This document shows, in pieces, positions 1 to 7,277 of a stretch of DNA of 64,000 nt. The position numbers and the translations under genes were made by a program. Numbering within the stretch: the stretch's first letter is position 1; each line of letters begins with the position of its first letter. Origin of the DNA: SIRX01 sp965213905 (GTDB lineage Bacteria > Actinomycetota > Rubrobacteria > Rubrobacterales > Rubrobacteraceae). The stretch lies in NCBI GenBank assembly GCA_965213905.1, contig OZ243922.1:682001-746000 (forward strand). The letters are read 5' to 3'. The notes under the pieces are model-generated. The model was not told the origin of the DNA. It saw only the letters and a program-made list of their open reading frames with translations, and did no database searches.

Positions 1-638
1 CCCGGTACATCGCCGAGAATTTCTTTGACGACGCGGAGTTGGTTACCGAGGAGCGCGGGATGCTCGGTTACACGGGGACGTACAAGGGCGGGCCGGTCTC
101 CGTACAAACGACGGGCATGGGCTGCCCGAGCGCCGCGATAGTTACCGAGGAGCTTGTACAGCTCGGGGTAAAGAACTTCCTCCGGGTCGGGACTTGCGGC
201 GGCTACGGCGACGGCCTGGGGCTCGGGGACCTGGTGATCGCCACGGCGGCCACCCCCCAAGACGCGACCGTTTCCACCCTCACGGGCGGCGTTCCTTACG
301 CGCCGGCGCCGCACTTCGACCTCGTCCACGCCGCCCACCACGCGGCGGAGGGCGCCGGACGCCGGACTTTTATGGGGCCGATCGTCAGCTCGGACCTTTT
401 CTACGATCCGGACGAGAACCCGCGCGAGAAGTGGGGCAACCTCGGGGTGCTGGCGGTCGAGATGGAGGCGGCGGCCATCTTTACGATAGCCGCGATGCAC
501 GGCGTCCGGGCCGGGTGTTTGCTCACGGTTTCCGACACCATCGGGGAAGAGGTTGTGCGCATAGGCGACGACGAGCTTCGCGGCGCCGTGGACAATATGA
601 CGACGCTCGCCCTCGACACCCTGAATGCATTAGACTAG
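1..638 (+). CDS. deoD: DeoD-type purine nucleoside phosphorylase, 5' end outside window
   Basis: Cytosolic purine salvage enzyme: phosphorolysis of purine (deoxy)nucleosides to base plus (deoxy)ribose-1-phosphate. The frame is open from base 3, and the codons before the first in-frame TTG (39) already match the family (RYIAENFFDD, then RGMLGYTGTYKG), so the gene is cut by the window edge and lacks roughly 26 residues of a ~235-residue enzyme. Landmarks are MGCPSAA, GTCGGY, the purine-site segment EMEAAAIF and VSDT near the C terminus, where the family's catalytic Asp lies. The stop is TAG at 636-638, and 38 bp separate it from the BchN-like gene. Uridine phosphorylase has the same fold and is the main alternative; the GMLGYTGTYKG block favours DeoD. 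Confidence 0.85.
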   Translation, partial: RYIAENFFDDAELVTEERGMLGYTGTYKGGPVSVQTTGMGCPSAAIVTEELVQLGVKNFLRVGTCGGYGDGLGLGDLVIATAATPQDATVSTLTGGVPYAPAPHFDLVHAAHHAAEGAGRRTFMGPIVSSDLFYDPDENPREKWGNLGVLAVEMEAAAIFTIAAMHGVRAGCLLTVSDTIGEEVVRIGDDELRGAVDNMTTLALDTLNALD

Positions 639-676
639 AAGTTTCGTAGTATCCGGGCGAGGCCGCAGGAGACCCT

Positions 677-1996
677 TTGACCGTTCTGAACGAATCAGGC
701 ATACCGGACGTACTCTCCCCGCTGCACGCCGTAAGAGGACTGGTCGAGAGGTTTCCCGGCGCCCTGGTGTTCGTCGTCGGGACCCGCGCCGAGGCGCACC
801 TCGCCCAGTCGCTACCGGCCGTAACCTCCCAAAACGGCGGCAAAAGACCCGACCCCCGGGTTTCTTTTATGATCCTGGAGCCCGGAGGGCCATCGGAAGA
901 AGGGCAGGTCGCCTACCGGACGGTAGAGGCCGTCGCCGGCTCGCCCGGCGCGGAGTTGGTGTTGCTGGTGGCCGGTCGTTCCGCCGAGTTGCTCGGGGTG
1001 GACGTAGTCTTCGAGGCCCGGCTCGCGGCCCGCCGCCTCGGCATACCGGTCAAAGCCGCGAGCCCGGACTCTTCTTCCGCCTGCCTGTCTACGGACCTTG
1101 AAGACGGCGTGCTGGCGGCGCTGGTCGAGATCTGCCCCGGCGGCGCCCCTCACACCGGGGAGGTCGTGGCCGCCCCGTCCAAACGGCGCGGTTTTCTAGA
1201 GAGCCTGTACCGCCGGGATAGGGGCCAGGACCCGACGGAGCCCGCGAACCCCGTGGTGCTGGTGGGCAACCTGTCCCGGCCGGGTACGACCGGCGAGTTG
1301 GCCGCCGAGCTCCGCGGCGCAGGCGTGGACGAAATCGGCAGCGTGCCGGGCGGGGGAACGGTAGGCCTGCCCGCCATAGACGAGAACACGGTAGTGGCCC
1401 TGACGGACTCCTACCTAACCGCCGCCGCGCGGGCGGCCGAGGACCGCGGGGCGAACGTCGTAAATACGGTAATGCCGGTCGGGATAGACGGGACGGCCCG
1501 CTTTGTCCGGGACGTGTCCGCCGCCGCCGGGCGGGAGCCGGGTAACCCCGGGCGTACCCGGGAGATGCACGACCGGCTGGAGCACTTGCGGGGCCGCATT
1601 CGGGGCAAGAGGTTTTTCTTCGCCGGGGATACCGGCCTGGAAATACCGCTGGCCCGCTTTCTGGCCGACGCGGGGGCTGTGGTGTTGGAGATCGGGGCGC
1701 CGAGGCTGGACCGCCGGCTGCTCTCCGCCGAGTTGCAGGCCCTGGGCTCCGACGTGGACGTGGTCGAGTCCCCGGACTGGCAGGGGCAGATAGAGAGGAT
1801 AGACAACCTCCGCCCGGACCTGGTGGTTGCGAGCCCCGGGCTCTACGTGCCGCTCGTCGCCCGGGGCCACCTGTGCCGCCCGGCTCTGGATCTCATCCGG
1901 TCCGGCATCCACGGCTACGAGGGCGCCCGGCGGGTTCTGGAGCTTTTCGTGAGGACTTTCGAGCGGGCCGAAGCCCTGGACTCGGTAAACCTGTGA
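677..1996 (+). CDS. BchN/ChlN-like protein (dark protochlorophyllide reductase N homologue) lacking cluster cysteines
   Basis: 439 residues, TTG start with AGGAGA at 667-672. The C-terminal half is recognisably BchN: GKRFFFAGDTGLEIPLARFL-type segment (~315-335), LDRRLL, RPDLVVASPG and the family hallmark IHGYEGA. BchN normally supplies three Cys to the NB [4Fe-4S] cluster. At the positions I can align, all are replaced: the segment normally read RTCAHLLQ is RAEAHLAQ, GSCPSEVI is AGRSAELL, and the N-terminal FCGLTG block is ESGIPD. No bacteriochlorophyll genes are in view. The stop overlaps the next start by 4 bp (GTGA, 1993-1996), so the two subunits are coupled. Role unknown. It probably forms a complex with the next protein without the usual cluster. 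Confidence 0.75.
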   Translation: MTVLNESGIPDVLSPLHAVRGLVERFPGALVFVVGTRAEAHLAQSLPAVTSQNGGKRPDPRVSFMILEPGGPSEEGQVAYRTVEAVAGSPGAELVLLVAGRSAELLGVDVVFEARLAARRLGIPVKAASPDSSSACLSTDLEDGVLAALVEICPGGAPHTGEVVAAPSKRRGFLESLYRRDRGQDPTEPANPVVLVGNLSRPGTTGELAAELRGAGVDEIGSVPGGGTVGLPAIDENTVVALTDSYLTAAARAAEDRGANVVNTVMPVGIDGTARFVRDVSAAAGREPGNPGRTREMHDRLEHLRGRIRGKRFFFAGDTGLEIPLARFLADAGAVVLEIGAPRLDRRLLSAELQALGSDVDVVESPDWQGQIERIDNLRPDLVVASPGLYVPLVARGHLCRPALDLIRSGIHGYEGARRVLELFVRTFERAEALDSVNL

Positions 1997-3429
1997 AACT
2001 CGTCGGCGGCGTCTACGAAGGTCCCGGCAGCCACGGCGCGTTGCGGGCGGCCTCCGGCACCCGCGGGGTGCGGGCCGTGCTGCGGGCGCTCCCGAGCGAG
2101 GTATATTTCCGCGCCCTGTTCACCTCCCGGGACCGGAGCGGGGAAATCCCCCCGATAACCCTCAGCCCCGTGCTCGAGAACCGGGAGGGCCGGCTTACCC
2201 CGGGGGAACCCGGCCGCGACATCGCCCGGGTCGTAAGCCAGCACCCCGATACCGAGGCCGTCGTGGTCGTCCGCTCGGATACGTCCCTGCTCTCCGGCGA
2301 GAAGCTGCCGGAGGTCGACCTCCCAGACAACCCGAAGACCGGCCAACCCGTAAAACTGGTCACCTGTGAAGACCTATCTCCGTCCACCAAAGAAACGGCC
2401 GCCGCCGACCTAGTGGTTTGCGAGCTCGTAAAAGCCCACGCCAAGCCGTTGGAGAAGAGCCAGGAGCCGACGGTGAACGTCTTCGGTCCGCCCGGGCTGA
2501 ACCCGCGGACTTCCGCCGAGTACGACGAGGCCGGGCGTCTTCTGGACTTGCTCGGCATCGGGGTGAACGCGTGGGTGCCGTGGGGCGGCAGCACGCGGGA
2601 GCTCTCGCGGCTCTCACGGGCGTGGGCAAACCTGGTGATCTACCGGGAAACCGGCGAGTCGGCGACGCTCTACCTGCAAGACGAGTTCGGGATACCGCGG
2701 GTCACGACGCCCATGATCGGGGCCGCGGGCACCGGCTCCGTGATGCGGGCCCTGGGCGGACTCTGCGAACTGGAACCCAACAAAGTACAACGCATCATCT
2801 GGGGCGAGCTTGGGACGACCTCCAAACTACCGTGGTTCGCCCGGCTGGTGCCGCCCGAGCTGCTCCGTGGCCGGCGGGTGGCGATCTTCGGGGACCTCAC
2901 CTACACCCTGGGGCTCGGTTACGCCCTGGCCCGCGAGGTCGGGATAGAGGTCGTCTGGGCCGGAACCTACCTGGAGCACCTGGAGAAAGACTTCCTCTTC
3001 AACGCCAACAGTTTTACGGACGACGCCTTCTTTGCCGAAGACCCTTCCGAAGTCGCGGGCCGGGTACAACGGACGGAGCCGGACCTCCTGATCGGCACCC
3101 ACCTGGAACGCGAGGTCGCGGAAGCCCTCGGCATACCTTTTCTCCAGCTCTGCCCCCCGACCGACTCGCAGGCGTTCGTCGAGAGGCCGCTAATGGGTTA
3201 CTCCGGCTCCAGCTTTCTGGCCGACGCCCTGGGGGATCACCTGCACCCCCTGGAGCAGAGGCCGAAGCAGCCGCTGCGCGAACTGCCGTGGAGCGAAGAG
3301 GCCTTAGAAGAGCTGGGGGAAGTGCCGGCCTTTCTCCGCGGCCGGGCGCGACGGCTCGCCGAAGACCACGCAAAAGAATCCGGGGCGCGCGAGATCACCC
3401 ACGAAGTCTTTGAACGCTCGCGGGCCTAA
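1993..3429 (+). CDS. BchB/ChlB-like protein (dark protochlorophyllide reductase B homologue)
   Basis: I chose the GTG at 1993 (MKLVGGVYEGPG, matching BchB N termini), which overlaps the upstream stop; an in-frame start at 1873 lies inside that gene. 478 residues. BchB-like blocks in order: NVFGPPGLN (~175), KLPWFARL then GRRVAIFGD (~285-305), LLIGTHLEREVAEALGIP (~370), LMGYSGSSFL (~405), and the C-terminal small domain PAFLRGRARR...ITHEVFERSR that matches the BchB tail. The BchB Asp that caps the NB cluster (GDDYF) appears as SEVYF. The Asp-containing stretch after LPWY/F (SVDS) reads LVPP, so the proton-donor Asp also seems absent. A catalytically reprogrammed or structural paralogue is the likely reading. 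Confidence 0.75.
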   Translation: MKLVGGVYEGPGSHGALRAASGTRGVRAVLRALPSEVYFRALFTSRDRSGEIPPITLSPVLENREGRLTPGEPGRDIARVVSQHPDTEAVVVVRSDTSLLSGEKLPEVDLPDNPKTGQPVKLVTCEDLSPSTKETAAADLVVCELVKAHAKPLEKSQEPTVNVFGPPGLNPRTSAEYDEAGRLLDLLGIGVNAWVPWGGSTRELSRLSRAWANLVIYRETGESATLYLQDEFGIPRVTTPMIGAAGTGSVMRALGGLCELEPNKVQRIIWGELGTTSKLPWFARLVPPELLRGRRVAIFGDLTYTLGLGYALAREVGIEVVWAGTYLEHLEKDFLFNANSFTDDAFFAEDPSEVAGRVQRTEPDLLIGTHLEREVAEALGIPFLQLCPPTDSQAFVERPLMGYSGSSFLADALGDHLHPLEQRPKQPLRELPWSEEALEELGEVPAFLRGRARRLAEDHAKESGAREITHEVFERSRA

Positions 3430-3462
3430 ACCCCAAAATACCGAGGCTATATAATCCCGCCC

Positions 3463-3741
3463 ATGGGCATCCGAGACTTCATCCAATACCTCGAAGAACA
3501 CCGCGAAAAACTCCGCTCTCCAGAAAACCTCTCCCCGGAAGACCGCGAAGAAACGCTAAAACAAGCCGAGATGATGGCCGGCATGGCCGAAGCCGCCTCT
3601 AAAGAACTCGCCTCCGTCCTCAACAACCGCCGCATAAACCTCCCCGAAGAACACGCCGTCCGCTTTGCCCAGGACGTATTCTTGCACCTGAAAGAACAGG
3701 AAAACCTGGTCAAAGAGGGGCTTCGCAAAACTAATTCCTAA
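3463..3741 (+). CDS. small helical protein of unknown function
   Basis: 92 residues, acidic and highly helical (HREKLRSPENLSPEDREETLKQAEMMAGMAEAASKE split over two helices), with no signal peptide, membrane segment or Cys. I do not recognise the family. A TATAAT at 3450-3455 lies 7 bases before the ATG, so the mRNA should start at or next to the A of the ATG (leaderless). It has its own promoter and is probably not part of the BchN/BchB-like operon, although only 33 bp separate them. Codon use is typical of the region, which supports a real gene. Confidence 0.6.
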   Translation: MGIRDFIQYLEEHREKLRSPENLSPEDREETLKQAEMMAGMAEAASKELASVLNNRRINLPEEHAVRFAQDVFLHLKEQENLVKEGLRKTNS

Positions 3742-3778
3742 ACCCATGGCGGCCCTACCCGGCGCCGGGAAACAACGG

Positions 3779-3809
3779 TTGACCTTTACCCGGGGGCAAG
3801 GTTTACACT
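3779..3809 (+). promoter_or_regulatory. MerR-type promoter/operator with 19-bp spacer
   Basis: -35 TTGACC at 3779-3784 and -10 TACACT at 3804-3809 are separated by 19 bp, the overlong spacing typical of MerR-activated promoters. The spacer holds a dyad (ACCTT at 3782-3786 with AAGGT at 3798-3802). The TSS expected 6-7 bases after the -10 coincides with the ATG at 3816. Autoregulation is inferred. Confidence 0.7.
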
Positions 3810-3815
3810 CGGAGT

Positions 3816-4628
3816 ATGAGGGACCGGCTCACCATTGGAGAGGCCGCGAAGTTGGCCGGGGTTACGACCAAGACGGTACGCCACTACCACGAGGCCGGGT
3901 TGCTGGCCGAGCCGGAACGCTCGGAGGCTGGCTACCGGCTCTACGGGGCGGACGAGTTGTTGCGGCTGCGGCGCATCCGGCGGTTACGCTCTTTCGGGCT
4001 CTCACTAAAACAGATAAAGACCGTCCTCGGGGAACCCGGTGGTGGAGGATCTTTGAGAGAAGCCTTTTCGAAGCTGTACAAAGAGGTTTCCGCCGAGATA
4101 GAAGTTCTCGAAAAACGCCGGCGCCGGTTGAAAGAGTTGCTCGCGCAGAAAGAATTAGAGGTTTACGCCGGGTCACCCGGTAAACCCTACGCCATAGAAC
4201 TGGCCGAGGAACATTTGGGCGGGCACCTATCGGGGATCAGCCCGGAGCTCTGGGAGCAGGAGCGGAAGGTGTGGGCAACCCTCGACGCTTTCGAGTGGCC
4301 GGACGGCTACCGCGAGATGCAAGAGCTCATCACCTTCTACTACGCCGACCGTCCTGACGAATACCGTGAGATGCTCGATATTTCCGAACGGCTGGCCGCC
4401 CTCGCCGAAGTGCCGGAGGACTCCCCGGAAGTCGGGCGACTGGCAGAAGACTTTGCCCGGCATCTGGAGCAGACTCCTTTCACCCGAGATCCGCTGGAAG
4501 GTTCGTCTATGGCCTCCGGGCCGTTCGGGGAGGTTTTCTCGGAAGTTCTATTTACCAACCTCTCTCCCGCCCAGAAACGGGCGACGGAGCTGGTACAAAA
4601 ACACTTCGAAGAGGCTGACGGGGCTTGA
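3816..4628 (+). CDS. MerR-family transcriptional regulator
   Basis: 270 residues. The N-terminal winged helix-turn-helix (~4-70) has the MerR signature: LTIGEAAKLAGVTTKTVRHY, then GLLAEPERSEAGYRLYG, then LRRIRRLRSFGLSLKQIK. A coiled-coil dimerisation helix follows (EIEVLEKRRRRLKELL, ~90-110). The ~150-residue effector domain has no Cys cluster, so a metal sensor is unlikely; a small organic or peptide ligand is more plausible. It resembles long actinobacterial MerR proteins with an alpha-helical C domain, but I cannot name the ligand. The ATG sits at the predicted transcription start of a MerR-type promoter (leaderless). Its stop overlaps the start of the downstream membrane protein (TTGA, 4625-4628), so they are coupled and likely act together. 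Confidence 0.85.
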   Translation: MRDRLTIGEAAKLAGVTTKTVRHYHEAGLLAEPERSEAGYRLYGADELLRLRRIRRLRSFGLSLKQIKTVLGEPGGGGSLREAFSKLYKEVSAEIEVLEKRRRRLKELLAQKELEVYAGSPGKPYAIELAEEHLGGHLSGISPELWEQERKVWATLDAFEWPDGYREMQELITFYYADRPDEYREMLDISERLAALAEVPEDSPEVGRLAEDFARHLEQTPFTRDPLEGSSMASGPFGEVFSEVLFTNLSPAQKRATELVQKHFEEADGA

Positions 4629-5518
4629 AACGCCTTCCCAAATGGCTGTTGCCGGTGCTTATTCTGGCCGAGGTGGCGCTCGTGCGGATGGGGCTGTTGG
4701 GGCTTGGGGAGGCGATCCTGATCCTGGTGACGGTGGAGGTCTTGCTGCTGGTCGTCGGCGGAAACCAGGTGCTATCCGCAATCCGCGAGTACCGGCGGAA
4801 TCGGGCGGCCGGGTTCGACGGTTGGCGGGCGCTCGAAGGCGGCGTTGCCGTGCTGCTCCCGCGGTTGGCGGCCCGGCTCATCATCTCCGAAGTACGGATT
4901 TTCCACTGCCTCATCCGGTGGGCGCTACGCAAGACGAAGCCCGGGGAGAAAGAGTTTTCTTATCACAAACGTTCGGCCCTGGGCATGTTCGTGGTGTTGG
5001 TGGTGTTCGTTAGCCCCGTCGAGGTTTTGGTGATCGAGGTTCTACTACTGGCGTTTTTGCCCCTGCTCTGGTTGCGGATTCTGGTTCTGATCCTCGAAGC
5101 CTACGCCGTTTTCTGGGTCTTGGGCTTCTACGCCTCCCGGATCGCTCTCCCCCACCGGCTGGACAGCTCGGGGCTACGCCTCCACTACGGCATTTTTGCA
5201 ACGGGCTTTGTTCCGTACAACGAGATACGGCTCGTGAAGCCAGACCGGCGAAAAGCGCCGGATTGGGGCGATGGACTACGGGTGGACGGAGAAAAAGCGT
5301 ACCTGGCTATCGCCGGTTACACGAACGTTACGCTCGAACTCCACTCTTCGCACTTCCTGCAAGGCTTTTTGCGCCCGACCGGACCGGTGAACACCGTTTG
5401 TCTGGCGGTTGACCATCCCAAAAGCTTCGTGGAAGAACTCCAAAACGGGCTCCCCGGCCCGATATCCGGAGAGAAAGAAGTTTCCAGGGCCGGCTCCCGG
5501 CCGCTGTGGCGTGAGTAG
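4625..5518 (+). CDS. membrane protein of unknown function, co-transcribed with MerR
   Basis: 297 residues from a TTG that overlaps the regulator's TGA. Two hydrophobic N-terminal segments (~7-45), a cytosolic loop, then about three more membrane spans (~118-185: MFVVLVVFVSPVEVLVIEVL and following). A soluble C-terminal region (~190-297) begins GLRLHYGIFATGFVPYNEI, like a bacterial PH-type domain following a membrane anchor. No catalytic motif is visible. Being the only gene coupled to the MerR regulator, it is the likely target or partner, perhaps a permease-like or envelope stress protein. Family not recognised. Confidence 0.65.
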   Translation: MKRLPKWLLPVLILAEVALVRMGLLGLGEAILILVTVEVLLLVVGGNQVLSAIREYRRNRAAGFDGWRALEGGVAVLLPRLAARLIISEVRIFHCLIRWALRKTKPGEKEFSYHKRSALGMFVVLVVFVSPVEVLVIEVLLLAFLPLLWLRILVLILEAYAVFWVLGFYASRIALPHRLDSSGLRLHYGIFATGFVPYNEIRLVKPDRRKAPDWGDGLRVDGEKAYLAIAGYTNVTLELHSSHFLQGFLRPTGPVNTVCLAVDHPKSFVEELQNGLPGPISGEKEVSRAGSRPLWRE

Positions 5519-5610
5519 GTTTTGCGGATGGTGAAACGTGTTGCGGTTTCTTTTCGTATAGGTTTGGTAATGTATTGGGCGTCGCGACGTTTAGCGGAGG
5601 TCTCGGGCGG

Positions 5611-6711
5611 TTGAGTTTGAAGTCTAAATTTTATTCGGTGTTTTTGGGGTTGGCGGTGGCCCTCTTGCTAGCGGCGGGTTGTTCTAGTGACCCGGCGCCC
5701 GGTCCCAAAGAGAACAACGTCGCCCAGGCGCCGCCGCAGGCACCCGCGAGCATTCCGGAGGACGAGCCGGTGGCGCAGGTCGCGGCGCAGGTCGAACCAA
5801 GCGTGGTGCAGGTCAACGTAAGCGCGGCCCAGGAGACACCGTTCGGTTCGCAGGAAGACCAGAGTGGTGTAGGGAGCGGCGTTATCTACCGGGAAGACGG
5901 CTTTATCGTCACGAACAATCACGTCGTCGCGGACGCGGAGGAAGTGAGCGTAGCGTTCGCGGACGGCTCCACCGAGCAGGGGCAGGTGGTAGGCAACGAC
6001 CCGCGCACCGACCTGGCCGTGGTTCGCGTGGACCGTAACGACCTCCCGGCGGCGGACTTCGTGGAGGAGAACGACCTCATACCGGGACAGTTGGCCGTGG
6101 CGATCGGTAGCCCTTCGGGGTTCGAGTCCACGGTAACGGCCGGTGTAATCAGCGGCCTCAACCGGGAGATACCGCCGGAGCTGACCGGCGGCCAGCTAGA
6201 GACCGCCCTCGTGGACCTCGTACAGACTGATGCGGCCATCTCCCCCGGCAACTCCGGCGGCGGGCTCGCGGACCGCAGCGGCCAGGTCGTCGGCATAAAC
6301 GTGGCCTACTTGCCGCCAAACCAGACCGGCGCCATAAACATCGGCTTCGCCATCCCCTCGGACACCGCCATCTCCGTCGCCGATCAACTCATCGAGTCGG
6401 GCGAAACGTCGCGGGCTTTTCTCGGCGTCCGGCTGACCGACCTCAGCGCCCAAGAAGCCGAAGAGTTCGGCCTGCAAACGGACGGCGGCGCGATAGTGGA
6501 CGAGGTTACCGGGGGTAGCGCCGCGGGCGACGCCGGCGTGCGTGTCGGGGACATAATAACCGCCCTGGAAGATAGGTCGGTGGAGGACTCCGGCGACCTT
6601 TTGGGCGCCCTGCGCGACTACCAGCCGGGAGACACCGTGCAACTCACCATCATCCGGGATGGAAACGAACAAACGCTGGAAGTAACGCTGGACGAGGCTC
6701 CTTCGCAGTAG
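5611..6711 (+). CDS. HtrA/DegP-type serine protease lipoprotein with PDZ domain
   Basis: Extracytoplasmic protease for damaged envelope proteins. I chose the TTG at 5611 (GGAGG at 5596-5600) over an in-frame TTG at 5575: it gives a compact signal peptide with lipobox LAAGC (Cys24). A Pro/Ala-rich linker (~30-60) follows, then a trypsin-like domain with catalytic His104 (TNNHVV), Asp134 (RTDLAVV) and Ser215 (SPGNSGGG), and one PDZ domain (~275-360: FLGVRL...GDIITALEDRSV). 366 residues, typical of single-PDZ actinobacterial HtrA. Prolipoprotein processing would need Lgt and LspA; an lspA gene is at 28.2 kb. Stand-alone gene. Confidence 0.9.
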   Translation: MSLKSKFYSVFLGLAVALLLAAGCSSDPAPGPKENNVAQAPPQAPASIPEDEPVAQVAAQVEPSVVQVNVSAAQETPFGSQEDQSGVGSGVIYREDGFIVTNNHVVADAEEVSVAFADGSTEQGQVVGNDPRTDLAVVRVDRNDLPAADFVEENDLIPGQLAVAIGSPSGFESTVTAGVISGLNREIPPELTGGQLETALVDLVQTDAAISPGNSGGGLADRSGQVVGINVAYLPPNQTGAINIGFAIPSDTAISVADQLIESGETSRAFLGVRLTDLSAQEAEEFGLQTDGGAIVDEVTGGSAAGDAGVRVGDIITALEDRSVEDSGDLLGALRDYQPGDTVQLTIIRDGNEQTLEVTLDEAPSQ

Positions 6712-6727
6712 AACCGGCATCAGGCGT

Positions 6728-6793
6728 GGGCTTGCGCTGGGCTTGCGCTGGGCTTGCGCTGGGCTTGCGCTGGGCTTGCGCTGGGCTTGCGCT
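6728..6793 (+). repeat. six perfect tandem copies of an 11-bp unit
   Basis: The unit GGGCTTGCGCT is repeated six times without a mismatch (6728-6738 through 6783-6793), directly against the -10 box TACAAT (6795-6800) of the downstream ArsR gene. Eleven bases is close to one helical turn, so every unit presents the same face, and each contains TTGCGC. The array could be an operator array or a promoter-spacing contingency element. Confidence 0.9.
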
Positions 6794-6806
6794 ATACAAT
6801 GTGTTC

Positions 6807-7130
6807 GTGAAGAAAATGGTGGGCCAAACCAAAGATTCTCCGCCGGGAGCCTCCGAGATCCAGGAGGCCAGCGAACTTTTGAAGGTGATCGGGGACCTCA
6901 CCCGGATGCGGATACTCTGCGCCCTGTTGCCCGGTGAAGATCTCTCCGTCGGGCAACTCCAGAGAACCCTCGGCATGAGCCAATCGGCGATCTCCCACCA
7001 ACTGCGCGTCCTCCGGGACGCCAACCTGGTCAAGTTCCGCCGCGCCGGCAAAATGGTCTACTACTCCCTGACCGACGAACACGTCCACGAACTACTCACC
7101 GGAACCCTCGAACACGTCCGCCACGACTGA
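6807..7130 (+). CDS. ArsR/SmtB-family zinc-type metalloregulator (CzrA/SmtB alpha-5 site)
   Basis: 107 residues from GTG 6807, which lies 7 bases after TACAAT (leaderless). An upstream in-frame GTG at 6726 would translate the 11-bp repeats and is rejected. The winged helix reads VIGDLTRMRILCALL, SVGQLQRTLGMSQSAISHQLRVLRDANLV, GKMVYYSLTD. The C-terminal helix has Asp-x-His with His at +13 and +16 relative to the Asp (DEHVHELL...LEHVRH), exactly the alpha-5 ligand pattern of CzrA/SmtB. This is known to bind Zn(II)/Co(II) and release DNA. There is no alpha-3 Cys pair, so an As/Cd/Pb type sensor is unlikely. The adjacent CDF exporter is the obvious target. Confidence 0.9.
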   Translation: MKKMVGQTKDSPPGASEIQEASELLKVIGDLTRMRILCALLPGEDLSVGQLQRTLGMSQSAISHQLRVLRDANLVKFRRAGKMVYYSLTDEHVHELLTGTLEHVRHD

Positions 7131-7153
7131 GCCCCCACCACGAACCCCTCACC

Positions 7154-7193
7154 TTGACAACTTATCCTTCGTATGTATAATGGTTCATATGAA
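7154..7193 (+). promoter_or_regulatory. promoter and ArsR-type operator of the CDF exporter
   Basis: Consensus -35 TTGACA (7154-7159) and -10 TATAAT (7176-7181) with a 16-bp spacer. Immediately downstream, TTCATATGAA (7184-7193) is a perfect 10-bp palindrome of the AT-rich TTCAT/ATGAA type bound by SmtB/CzrA proteins, covering the predicted transcription start (~7188-7189). Repression by the preceding ArsR protein is inferred. Confidence 0.7.
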
Positions 7194-7275
7194 TAACGAA
7201 TCATCAGAATTATCTTTGGTCGGAGGGTCGTTGGTTTTGCGTTGTTGTCCGGTAGGATATTTGCGGGCGGCGTAG
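7189..7275 (+). CDS. possible 28-codon leader peptide upstream of CDF exporter
   Basis: The ATG at 7189 lies 8 bases after the -10 box, where a leaderless mRNA would begin. The frame runs 28 codons, includes adjacent Cys codons (LRCCPVG) and stops at TAG 7273-7275, two bases before the GTG that fits the exporter N terminus. This geometry suggests translational coupling of the exporter to the leader. There is no homology support; it may be a chance frame. Confidence 0.35.
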   Translation: MNNESSELSLVGGSLVLRCCPVGYLRAA

Positions 7276-7277
7276 TC

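Noticed and set aside
677..3429. A functional dark protochlorophyllide reductase or nitrogenase
   Set aside because: No BchL/NifH-type reductase gene is in view and the cluster-binding Cys are not found at the expected positions.
6728..6793. CRISPR-like array
   Set aside because: Units are 11 bp with no spacers and no cas genes are near.
6726..6806. Translation of the 11-bp repeats as the N terminus of the ArsR protein
   Set aside because: The repeats precede the -10 box TACAAT, so they cannot be in the mRNA from this promoter; family N termini fit the GTG at 6807.
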